From assembly GCF_032854445.1 (NCBI RefSeq), contig NC_088301.1:52627187-52687186 (forward strand): a stretch of 60,000 nucleotides of DNA. Reading direction: 5' to 3'. Under the pieces are notes generated by a model. The model worked only from the letters and a program-made list of their open reading frames with translations. It was not told the DNA's origin and did not search any database. Numbering within the stretch: position 1 is the stretch's first letter; every line of letters begins with the position of its first letter. Made by a program: the position numbers and the translations under genes. The stretch is from Liolophura sinensis (Eukaryota > Mollusca > Polyplacophora > Chitonida > Chitonidae). Below, in pieces: positions 48,201-59,211 of this stretch.

Positions 48201-51200
48201 GAGTAAGGATTAAGCACAGTTAATGCTTGCTGTATTACATTCATGGTGCTCCAGATGTTACAATGGAGAGAATGGACTCTAATAAAGTAATGGTAATGGC
48301 ATCTTTCATGACACATGCTGCAGCCAGGTATTCAGTTGAGAAGCCTTCTCTCAATTCACCTGACTACATGTACATACATGTACATATATTATTCCATGTG
48401 TGCTACAGTAGTGTGTGGTTGTCTTCCAATAAGTTATTGTTAATGTACCTATTGATGTGTCCCTATTTATATTAACCTTTTGGTTGTATTTAGGCATTAA
48501 TAAATACAATAAGTCTCATGCAGTGTTTAGCGCATAAACGTGATAAAGGCCGTCTTTTCTATAGAACAGCAGTACAGTATTGTCTCCAAAAGAAAATGAA
48601 AATCTTAAATACTCTTGATATACAATGTATACAGTATTTGATACAAAGGCAATGGGATATTGTGTATCTGTTATGATCTTGATTTGGTGAAATACAACTG
48701 CATTACACGGTTTGCGGTTTTGAAAAAATGTGTACCAGTACTTTTCAAATAGATGTGTACAGTACAAGGCTAACTGCAAAATACTTGTATATACAATACA
48801 GTATAACTAATTACATCTACTCAGAATACTTTTTTGTACACATCAGGTATGTAGTGGTTCAAATGATTAACCCTGCTGCAACTTATTTAAAGTATATCAT
48901 TGATCATTGATCAAGAAATGATCATAAACAAAATTTGCATCTAAATTTTACCTTTGTCATATTCCATGCTTGCAATGGAAGGAATCAACAAAAGCTGGTT
49001 CTAGGTCAGGTAAATACACAACTGGAACATCTGGAGGAAAGGTAGGTATACCTGTGTTACCTGTGAATAAGTATGCCTGTATTATCTGGAAGCTTTTTGA
49101 TAATCCGCAGACTGTTTGTGAAAGTAGATTGAATCTATGTTTGGAATAAATGATCGGTTCTGACATGAGCAGGCATGATTATGATGAAAAAGGTTAGGAT
49201 CCACAAATGTGTTTTTGTTTTGTTGTTTTTTTTACATTTATAAGTATTCTCAAAAGATACTTGCAGGCAGTTTCAGGTGTGAGGGATGAGGATATCCTTA
49301 AAACGCTCAGCCATGTCCTACTCCTCACCTGTGTGTAACATTATGTGCATATGAACAGTACACCAGCAGGACAATGTATCTGTGCATCTGCACCTAAAGA
49401 TACATGTGTATTGCATTTGTATAACATCAGGTACAATGTTAAATGTTAAAACGTTAAAAGATGTTTTTTACAAAGTGAAATACAAAATTAAAAAAGTCAA
49501 GTAACATAAATATATCAGCATATGAATAAAAACAAAGAAATAAAAAGATAGATATGTACCACAAAGTTACATAAATAAAAATGTTTTTGGACTTGACCAT
49601 ACTTAAGAAACTTTTGATATTGATAGTTTTGTCTTGGTTGATAAGAAACCTGGCTTCATGTACAAGTAGATTTTGGATTTACTACATGTACATGTAATTA
49701 TATCAGGTAAACCAAAGCATGAAAACAGGAGACTGTGAAGTGCATATTAGTACTGTATACCGATATAACAAGTCTCATTCCTGGTGATCCCATTCATAAT
49801 TAATTTTGTCTGTTTAGAAGAACATCAATAACTTGATCCATAAAACTGTGCTCCCAGCATAAGCAAAGAAAATGTACATAAGAGTTAGTCCCACGTGTTA
49901 GGCATTTTGTATGTGGCTATAATGTAAAACGAAGACTGGATAATCATCAATTTCATAATTTCCCCAGCCCTTAGGTGTTTTGAAATGTGTTATTATGATG
50001 AGGTTATTTGTGGAAATTACCTAATGTGAACACTGTTCAAACCAATTTTACCTGCATGTTTGACCATTATTTTTTTATGCTCCATCCAATCCTCTCATAC
50101 AAAGAGTCCATCAAAACCGAGGCCCTTAAACCCTACTGCTCCTGGGGAAAAGGTTTGTTTTGCCTAGACTACCTGTGTACATTTCAAGGGGGAAAGAAAA
50201 TACAAAACATAAATATGCTTCAGTTGAAAGTGTTTTTTTTTCTTTCTGTTTTCAGAATTGCTTACTATGTGATTGTTTTAAATTTTTAAGAACAAGCATT
50301 TTTTAAGAACAAGCCTTTCCAAAGGAGAAATCTCTTTCAACTCAAAGTGTAATCATGTCTTCGTGTTGTACATGTATTTCCTTATCACTCGCATTGTCTC
50401 AGTTATGCTTACTCTTCACTGTGTGCTGTTCTGTTACACAGCATGTAGATGTGAAAGCTCAGGATTTAACTTATGGATATTGATTGGAAGCAGACTTAAT
50501 TTTTTCAAGTACTCAACATATTGATATGTATTTTATGAAATGATGTTACAGAATTTTTTGCATGTAGGTTTTTCTTTTCTAGCATATAAATATACATACG
50601 TGTAACTACATGTACTGACTGTTTAATCTGATTTAATCTGGTTTTTGAACTCTGTTATTTGATAATCATTACAAATATATTTTTAAGTTTGTTGGTTTGA
50701 TCCTTTTGGAATTGCTTCTTTTTGTTTGTTGTTGTGGATGCCTTATCTCTATGGAGATAATTATTCTTAAAGAACAAAATTTGATGTCACTTGGGATTAA
50801 GAGACATCTCTTAATCCCAGCTGTCACCATGAAGGCTGCATTTAAAAAAAATACAGTTATGGTTACTTTTGACATTAGTTTACATGCACTGTATTACATA
50901 TGTAAAGTCAAGTGTTTAAAAAGAATATTTCCCAGCTCTGTTGCATTCAGTTGAATTGGTGAACTTATTAATGGTCCACATAGTGATTACATTCAGTGTT
51001 ATTGCTTTCATGCACACATCCTAGTCAGGTGTTAAAAAAAATTCCACCTCTATATGTAAATTTATGTGTACAAGCCTGAGAACACCACTTTGGAGAAAGT
51101 AATAAATTGTTAAGACCTATATTGTCACTCGTGTCAGGCACCTGGTTTCAATCTTGTTTCGTCACCAGCATGTACATTGAAAAATTAATGAAGTTCATGT

Positions 51201-54200
51201 ACTACCACTGCATGTCTGCATTGTTTTGTTTGAATTGATCCATAAATTAGTGAGTATAATGTTAAGCCCACATGTATATGTGCTATATGACCTGTTGAAC
51301 CTGTGCTGCATAAATATGTATGGAAATTAACATGGCTAACTTTATTTATAGGGGTGCATATAACGCAGGTGGAAATGAAGTCTCTAAAAGAGAGTTGAAA
51401 ATTTCAAGAGTTAAACTGCCATGTTTTCTGATGACATGAACAACTTGTAAGAAAAAAATAAACAAGGAACTCAAGTGACTTACATGTAACTTCCACTTGT
51501 TGGACTATCATTCTTCATCCAGCTTACATTGTGATTTTGTACTATGTGACAGGTAGTACAGTGTCATGGTTTGCCTGGCTGGGTCACTATCTCATTCCTG
51601 TGGCCTTTCTTCCTGATCTGTCTCTAATTAAGATGTAGCTGTGAGTCATTATTCAGTAGCTTAATTTATGGCCAAGAAAAAAAAAACAGAAAAAGACACA
51701 AATGCACATGAGTTTGCTTGTTTGCTTAATTTCAATTTAATTATGCATACATACTCAAGGTAAATTCTTAGTGATTACATTTGAAGTTACAAGCAGGTAT
51801 GACAGTTTCTCTTTCTGATTCCCTTTCTGATTTCCACACTACAGCATGAAGATGACATAGTGTTTGAGACGTTCACCCATAAAGATGGGCGAGAATACAC
51901 TTGCTTTTGTCAGAATGGCAAAAGATTCTACCTGGACTCGTGGTATTCAAAGGTAAGAGTCTCAGGCATTTAATTTATAGCATTATGATCTTCAAAAAGA
52001 TTAACATGGCATTGATTTATTTATTTGATTGGTGTTTTACGCCGTACTCAAGAATATTTCATTTATACGACGGTGGCCAGCATTATTGTGAACATGGCAT
52101 TGATGGGTGCTTACCATAATTATTGATCTGAAGATGAATTTCAACTGAATTTGTAACTATCAGCCATTTTGTACTTTAGGTAAGTTATATTTAGTTCCGG
52201 TTGGACAGGTAAGTAAAGATAAGCAGGTATAAATTTCACTATATATTCGAATTAGTGTTGTTCTAATGGAATGGAAACTTTATCGTGGATGTTGATATTT
52301 TGTCAGATTATTTGTTACTCGATTACTCAAATCTGTATCTGTTTGATAATTTAGAAATTTTTAATTTCATGTCTGTTTGATTTCCGTGTCTTTATTTGTT
52401 TGATATTTTTTTCTTTTGCAGCAATTCCAGCCATTTCCTGATCGCTGGTATGACCAGGGTACTTTGGTCACAGACAAGATTGTTAGTGAAGAGGAAGTCA
52501 TGGTATGCGTTATTCAAAAGGAAAGACAACAAATAATATATAACCTTAGGTACAGATCTGAAAGGCCATGATGCTCTTTTTTTTTTTTTTTTGTTATTTT
52601 GGTAACACTGTAAATCACCATGTTAGAAATACCACGAATGATCCTGTGTCACTCATAACCTAGTACACTCATATGGAAACTTGATAACCCGGCAATGCTT
52701 AAACCTATTTTCTCACTGAGCACATTTTAGCTTATGTGTACTTCGAACTGCGAACATCGCAAAAATGAAAAGATAGCTTCTTAATCTTCATGTGGGATAC
52801 TTTGATTGATATATACATTACCTCTATTGTTGTCTTTTCTTTTAAAATTCTGTGGGTGTGGTATATGTGTTTATCAACCAGTAATGCATACAAATGCTTG
52901 TAGCATTGATAAATAGTTTTAATTCAAGTAACATATGTGGTGTAAGAGAAAATTTTTTGTGTCATGTTTTTGGTGTGCTTTTTCTTGTGATGTAAGTCAA
53001 ATTCTGCATTATTACATCTGTGTTTAGTGAAAGTGGAATTCAACATAATCTCAACTTTTAAAAAGATACAAAAGTTGTAATTTATGCTTTTTTAATTTGC
53101 TTTTTTTAGTTAAAACTACAGTAGGGATCTACGAGAAAGTGTTATACCAATATGAATATTGTTTATTTTGAGAAATTTAAATTCCATTGGCCAGCTCCAA
53201 GCGAATCAGTCCCGTGAATTCCAACCTGGAGGATCAACCAGTGGTCAGTCTCAGGAGAGAGCTTCCCAGAGGCATTCCGACAGCAACCCTCAGGCAGATG
53301 ATCGGGAAGGGTTTATCATCCACCCAAGGCGAGGCAAGCTACAGACTTACATTTTTGAGGTCAGTAGCAGTATGGTAAACATGTCACCCCATGTCATATA
53401 GTATTTGTGAAGCTTTTATTTTCCCAGTAGGATATATAATCCTTACCTTCCAAAAACAAGTTTCAGTACACCTTTGTAAGATCAGTAAAACTAAGTGAGT
53501 GAGGGCTTGGGGTTTAACGCCGTACTTAACAATTTTTCAGCCATATGACAACGAAGGAATTTCCACCGCTCTTTTATCTACTCCTGCTTCACTGAGACGC
53601 CTTACCAAAGACAAGTAAGCCGCCCCACTGAGCCATTATACTGATATGTGTGAACTAGTAGTTGCACTATCCCCTTCATGCTCAACGCCAAGCAAGGAAG
53701 CTGCAACTTCCTCTTTTAAAGTCTGAGGTGTGACTCAACCCAGGATTGACCCTGGATCTATCGCTCCTGAAGCAGACGCCCTACCATCTGTGCTAACGGG
53801 GACAGTCAGTAAATGTTTAAATGTATCAAATGTTTAGTCTCTGTTCTAGTGCAGTATACCTCTTTGATGTGTCAAAGTAAATTTTCCTTGTATGAATGAG
53901 TACAAATTGCTTGTGTTGATGCTCTTTTTAGAATCCTTTCTTAAGACTAATTCACAACAAAATTGCAAAATCAGTGGCAGATGACTGTTTGTCTTTGATG
54001 TTTTTGACATACAGGAGAAGCATAATGTCCATTATTTCTATGATGAATTGATGGGATCATGGATCAAGCTGCCTCTAAGCTGGGAACTTCTTCATGACAG
54101 AGTAGAGTGCATGGTCTCCATGGTGGAGGTAAGTAAAGTGTATGTGGGGCATTGGTGCCCGCTGTGATTTAGAACAGGATATAAATGATGTGCATTGGGA

Positions 54201-57200
54201 GTTCTCTTGCTCGTCAGTCAATTAGTTGTTTTAGTAGGAATCAAGCTCAGTCATCCTTTTTGTGCATGTGACAATCACAGCAATTGATAAGTATGTGCAG
54301 ACAAATTGGAACTGCTCATTGATTGATTGATTGTTTCTTTGTATGTGGATTCAGAATCCAGCTTGCAATGAAAAACCATATTTCATCTAATATAAATACA
54401 TTCTACACAATTAAGAGTTTAGAAGTTAAAATATTCCAAGAACATGTGCATTATCCAGTACTAGAAAATATTTACCATGGTAAATATGAAAATCAAGAGC
54501 TTCTAAATTCAGGAAAAAACAACATACTCCACTCCTAAACCTTGTGGACTAGGAGGCCACAGACAGTTTTTATGTCACACCTACTGTAAATCTTAAAATT
54601 ATTCATCCTCTTAAGCAGTTTTCTTCTGTGGAATTTATGCATACAATTATTATGAAAATGACGCTAAAATTATTAGTTTGTGTCAATAAGAATGCAAGCT
54701 TCCTAAAACTGTGCATATTATTTCTCTATGTGCCATAGTTCTCTTAGAATGTTTATAAATATTGGTTGAAAAGGTTAGAGAATTAGTTCAATTAAGTCTT
54801 TGCTTTCACCTGCCATTTCTCAGCTTGTCTATTACTAGTGAATCTGTAGAGATCTGCGCAGATAAATTGCTTAAAGGCGGTTTGGAAATTGTGTAGGGCA
54901 ATCTAAAAATTCATCTAGTACTGAGATGCCAAACTTATTTCCATGATAATCCTGTACTAAGACATATTTTGTAAAACAATACGTGTTAACAACAGATTAG
55001 CAAAGTTTTTCGAAATTTATTGAAAGTTTCTGAAAATATTCCAGTCACCAGGGAGACACATTTTACTTGTTGAAATTTAAATCCTTCATATTACTATTAT
55101 CAACAGGTTCTTTGTAGTTTATCACTGCTGTAAATTTTGGGAGACAAGTAAAGAAACATAAGGACTGTACATATTTGCAAAAACAATAGTGCAAATATTA
55201 AAAAATCATCATGGTTGAATCAAACATATATAATGCAAATTCTTACCTTTTCAGTGGTGTTGTCATAGAAAGGTCGGTAAAGTGGCCATTTGGCCGACAC
55301 ACCGCCAGCAGTAAGGTGAATATTTGCCATAACATTTACACCTGTAAGAACCAAGAATTGGCACACCTCTCTATCAGGCTTATTTGTCTGAGCCAAATAG
55401 GTGCACTGTGATCAGAAAAGAAATACTCAAGTGTGTCATGAAATGTCAGTTAGCCGGCTTCTTCCGCGTATTTGCCAGTAACACACTATAAGTAATGTTT
55501 CACCAGTTACAATATTTCCAGCCAGTTTTATGCATAAAAAAAATTCACATAAATGCATGCATATATATAAAGTATATGTGTGTGTGTATATATCTCACAC
55601 TGAAGATGTCCCTAATAATGCTGGAAAATGTCGATCAGATGTAGTTTTTTTATGGAGTGCAATTTTCGTTGTGGCAAAATGGATTACCAGAAAAAATATT
55701 TCCAATCACAAATTCAAAACTGTCTTGTTATGTGGTGTATTTTTTACTTTATCCTTTGTGTTTAGAAAGATCCTATTAACAAAGATAAAAGCATGCACTT
55801 AATAAAGGCTATGATATGGTGGATTTTAATGGACTAGATGTTCATGAAACTGATACAGTGCAGTTCTGTGTTTATGCTGACTGTACTGTACATGGAGTAC
55901 CGGTAATACATGTTTTGTCATGTCGTATTAATATGGAAAATGGAGGCCTCTTATTATCTTAAATATAAACTGTGCAACGAATGGGTTCATTAACAAACTT
56001 TTTATAGTGAATCTAAAACACTTGACACTGAGAAAACAAAGAGTGCTTAAGAAAACATGGTAAGCACAAAAGCACCATAAAGCATTATCACACATGTAGA
56101 AGATACTTTCAACTTTGTAATATCGAATTCAAAATCATTTTTATGTTGGTTTTCACACATACAGTTATAATAAGTTATAAAACAGTTTTGGATAAACACA
56201 ACGTACATGCAGTGTAGCACCATTGCACCAGGCATTGCACCAGTTGACACGGTCTGCAAACAAGAAGGATGTTTGCTGAAAGTGTGAAGGGAAAAAATAC
56301 ACACATGAAATATATATGCACTACTTGTAGTTGTTAAGATGTATATGGTGAATAACCTAGCATTTCATCGAAGAAAGTGCACTTTAGGATCTAATGAAAT
56401 ATTAAAGTACTTTTGGTGCTGAAAATTACATGTTTGTTGAAGGATATATCATTTTACCTTCCAAACAAACCCCAAAACACCTTTCTTTGATCAATAGAGC
56501 TCTGTGAATCAGGTGTAATATGCATTTTAGGTCATTTAACATGCTGCAAGGAAGTCAGCATTTGATCCTGATAGGATTTTTTTTTCTTATTTTATAGAAA
56601 TGTATAATATATGTAATACTGGGTTGAAAAATCTACATGGAATTCAATATTGTAAATGAAATCATGGGGATATATGTTCACATCATGCCCATATCTATGT
56701 ATATGCTTGTTGCATACAGAAGTAATAATTTTGTGATAAGGATAAACAAGGGTATTAATACCTGTATGAAGAATATTACTGAGTGTAAGCTCCCATTTTA
56801 TAACCAAGCAGTTTTATCCTCAGGGTTAAGTATATTTCATCCTTCATTAAAGTTTTTTATTCTTACCGCCCGCAGTTCATTCTGTGTTTATAAGGCTATT
56901 TATCTGACATTTTCATTAAGTTGCCTTGTGTAAGCATTTCCTCATTTTTTTATTTTTATTTTTTTATTGCTGACATTGATGTTTTCAGATTTACTTAGTA
57001 TGCCTTATGTACATTATTTCACATTACATAGCACATTGCTTTCAACACAAAGTAAACCAAATAGCAAACTAAGTGAATCATAAATTATGACCCAGGAGTT
57101 GGCAGATCAAGACAAGCTATGTATTTATGGTGTGCAGTGTTCACATTGATTTCATTAGCCTACATGTAGTTATTTTTATCTGCATGTACCAGTAGCTGTT

Positions 57201-59211
57201 AATTACCTATTAGAAGAGAAGTTTTACCTGGTGGTGGAAAGCCAGATGAAGTATCAACTTTTTGTGTTGATACTGATGAGTTTTCATTCAAGGGTGAAGT
57301 TTGTGTAATTCTTAGAAATGTGTTACATCATTTAATGTTACTGTATTTTAAATGAATGAAATAAACATACTTTGTGAAGGAAAACAAATACATTTACTTT
57401 GTCCGCATCAAATGACCACTCATTCTTGTATAGTCATCCTTCACACTGTTATCATAACAAAATTACAACAGAAACTAAATACAATTGTCATATAGACTGG
57501 TAACTACACAGTTGTCCTATAAACAGAAAGTGTTAGCATTGTTATTGGGTACATACTAATTGTGAAGGTGTGAAAAGCAGAAATCTACATGTACAATGTT
57601 TTTGTTCTGTATGTTAGTCTGCCGCGCCCCCTGCAGTCTGTAAACCATATCATTTCTACATGTATATATATCTTTGTACTATTCTCATCTCATACTGAAG
57701 TGTATATCACCGAGATACTGTATGACCCATCCTTATTAGGCATGCATGAAAGGCTTTCTATTGGGTGCATTGAGGAGATTTTGACTTTGCTTGAGTCAGG
57801 CTGTCACCACATCCAGCATGCATACCATGCTCAATATTTACATGTCAGTGCTTCATTCTGTTTTTGAAAATAACTTTTGCTAAAATCTTTTTAGCAAAGA
57901 TTTTTCCATCTGTCCACTCTGAAGTACAGCTAAATAGAGGGAGGACATGTTCTTATATAAACTAAGAACAAAGAAATCAAGCTTCTGGGAACTCTGGTTA
58001 TCATGAATGTAGTAATTTGTTGTCATACATGTTTTTACTCCAATGCTTCATAGCCACTTCAGTAACACCTATGTAGAGGGTTACTAGATCAAGGAATGAG
58101 ACAAATATGCCAATATTCCATAGGCAGTATCAAGTAGATATGAGTTATTGCCTTCCAAGGAATACATTCCATTTCATTGATGCAGGTACCAGTATTCTTC
58201 TACTTGGAATATCACAATTCAAAGTGAATTGGTTGCTAGATTTCATGTTGTCCAGAACACCAGCACACTTTACTGTTCTGGGTTTTTTTTCTGCCCTTCC
58301 TTTCCTACATAGCACTGTTTGATTTGTTGATTTTTTTAAAATAATTATGATTTACAGGATGCTTTGCCTAATTGGAAGGATCGCTTTGACATCCTAGCTG
58401 CTATAAGAGCATCAAATTATGATGCTGATGATTGTATTTCCAACTACCTTCACGTTGAAGAAGATGGTAAGTTCATTAATCCTTTTGTTGGAACTCCACA
58501 GTATAATGGGGATGAATTTTCTTGTTATGAGTACCAATCTTGTAGTAGTCAAGTAAAAGTAAAATGACACCCTATTAGGAATTAGGTAATATAATGGTTT
58601 TGGTGTTCTGATGAAAATTTACCATCTTTCGGAAATTAAACAAAACTGCTGACAGCTGATTTTTCAATAGTGACTTTTATTACAGAATTGTTGTGAGGAA
58701 TGTAAAACATGGTAAACTTTTCTTGTTGATAACCATACAAAGACAGAAGAAAACTTTTATGTTTATGTGTTGAATGATGATGGTGAAAACACATGTAATG
58801 TGTGTCTTGGAGCAGTTAGTGAACAAAATACACTGGTGCCAATATGTAAATTTCCATCTATCTATAACTTGGCAGATTCAAAAGATTGGCTCCTGGATGG
58901 ATAGAAATCTGAATGGTATTTTGGGATATTTCCTCTGTATCACATAATTTTTATTGCGTACTAATTTCTTGAGGAATAAAATGTTAACTTGGTAAGGCTC
59001 ATGTATATATAAAGCTGAAAGAATACTCAGTTTGTCATATTACATGCACATTGGGGTAAGAATTTTGCCTGCACCCAAATTACTAACAATCACACTTTTG
59101 CATGCATGTATCCCTGTTAACCACTACCTTGTGGAAAGTTTTCTGTTTAAGCTTTGACACTGACATCACTTTTTGAACTCATGTGACTTTCAGTTAAAAA
59201 GGAGAAATCTT
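44981..59211 (+). CDS. Unassigned gene: myristoylated N-terminus, WW-like and UBA/CUE-like segments (3' incomplete)
   Basis: Coding exons are 44981-45256, 47174-47263, 51845-51952, 52422-52502, 53195-53359, 54015-54128, 58358-58466 and probably 59194-59211. All are phase 0-0 until 58466, which ends phase 1. The product starts MGNGAS, a classical N-myristoylation context, in a good ATG environment. Residues 1-122 are S/P/R/Q-rich and probably disordered. Residues 123-170 (GREYTCFCQNGKRFYLDSWY) and 223-265 (KHNVHYFYDELMGSWIKLP) each resemble the aromatic C-terminal half of a WW domain. Residues 283-315 (DILAAIRASNYDADDCISNY) resemble a UBA or CUE helix bundle. This suggests a membrane-attached adaptor or ubiquitin-linked protein, but I do not recognise the family. 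The gene continues past the window end. Confidence 0.8.
45828..45875. repeat. C-rich tract (G-rich on minus strand)
   Basis: Almost pure C with single A/T interruptions over about 48 bases, in an AT-rich intron. On the minus strand it offers several runs of four or more G. Confidence 0.7.
46363..46446. repeat. Tandem duplication of a 42-bp unit
   Basis: Unit 46363-46404 is repeated at 46405-46446 with few changes. Because 42 is a multiple of three, a minus-strand open frame (46500-46312) keeps a repeated APLVKQE-GGK-YD motif. It may be a relic of a mobile element in the intron. Confidence 0.7.
46831..47035 (-). repeat. Degenerate SINE (family A)
   Basis: 'cgattggtgtgtaatgc' and 'actcaagaaggtttcatttg' match the family core. 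'tggattcaagtttgcagctt' matches the head region of the copy at 21935. Confidence 0.6.
47174..47263 (+). CDS. Plus-strand gene, P/A/K-rich exon
   Basis: 30 codons, phase 0-0: KPGPKVSPAVSPAANRKQAP then ARPAGKKPGS. Basic and proline-rich linker. Acceptor ggtggtcag, donor TCA|gtgagg. Confidence 0.7.
47264..51844 (+). other. Long intron of the plus-strand gene
   Basis: No supported exon. It contains a perfect 13-bp-arm hairpin at 50792-50819 and many TACATGTA palindromes. Confidence 0.45.
50792..50819. repeat. Perfect hairpin, 13-bp arms and 2-base loop
   Basis: TGGGATTAAGAGA at 50792-50804 is followed by CA and its exact reverse complement at 50807-50819. Confidence 0.8.
51845..51952 (+). CDS. 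Plus-strand gene, WW-like exon a
   Basis: 36 codons, phase 0-0: HEDDIVFETFTHKDGREYTC then FCQNGKRFYLDSWYSK. Aromatic-rich beta-type sequence. Acceptor cactacag, donor AAG|gtaaga. Confidence 0.85.
52017..52090 (-). repeat. Recent 74-bp truncated SINE (family A) insertion
   Basis: A 74-bp piece with intact core ('gattggtgttttacgccg', 'cgacggtggccagcattatt') is flanked by perfect 14-bp copies of AACATGGCATTGAT at 52003-52016 and 52091-52104. The tail side is on the left, so the insertion is minus-strand and severely 5'-truncated. Confidence 0.9.
52422..52502 (+). CDS. Plus-strand gene, WW-like exon b
   Basis: 27 codons, phase 0-0: QFQPFPDRWYDQGTLVTDK then IVSEEEVM. Acceptor ttcttttgcag, donor ATG|gtatgc. 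Confidence 0.82.
53195..53359 (+). CDS. Plus-strand gene, Q/S-rich linker plus start of second WW-like segment
   Basis: 55 codons, phase 0-0: a Gln/Ser-rich stretch from LQANQSREFQPGGSTS, then REGFIIHPRRGKLQTYIFE. Donor GAG|gtcagt. The acceptor ccattggccag is weaker than the others. Confidence 0.78.
53490..53805 (-). repeat. tRNA-derived SINE, family B
   Basis: On the minus strand it begins near 53805 with GTTAGCACAGATGGTAGGG (A-box-like), then GGGTCAATCCTGGG (B-box-like). It ends with a core that on the plus strand reads 'ggtttaacgccgtacttaac'. TCAGTAAA flanks it at 53482-53489 and 53806-53813 (8 bp). It sits in the intron after exon 53195-53359. Confidence 0.8.
54015..54128 (+). CDS. Plus-strand gene, second WW-like segment
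   Basis: 38 codons, phase 0-0: EKHNVHYFYDELMGSWIKLP then LSWELLHDRVECMVSMVE. YFYD...SWIKLP follows the YY...W..P spacing of WW domains. Donor GAG|gtaagt. Confidence 0.85.
58358..58466 (+). CDS. Plus-strand gene, UBA/CUE-like exon
   Basis: 36 codons plus one base: DALPNWKDRFDILAAIRASN then YDADDCISNYLHVEED. The 'ILAAIRASNYD...CISNYL' pattern is that of a small three-helix ubiquitin-binding fold. Donor GATG|gtaagt. Confidence 0.82.
59194..59211 (+). CDS. Possible 18-nt microexon of the plus-strand gene
   Basis: Acceptor gtgactttcag and donor CTT|gtaagt enclose 18 nt that fit phase 1-1 after 58466, adding VKKEKS. Both sites are good, but an 18-nt exon can arise by chance. Confidence 0.4.

Noticed and set aside
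48225-48330. Exon-like block VTMERMDSNKVMVMAS in the plus-strand gene
   Set aside because: It requires phase-1 entry, but the preceding exon ends in phase 0.
57589-57867. 92-codon plus-strand frame in the intron before 58358
   Set aside because: No splice borders fit phase 0 and no similarity is seen.
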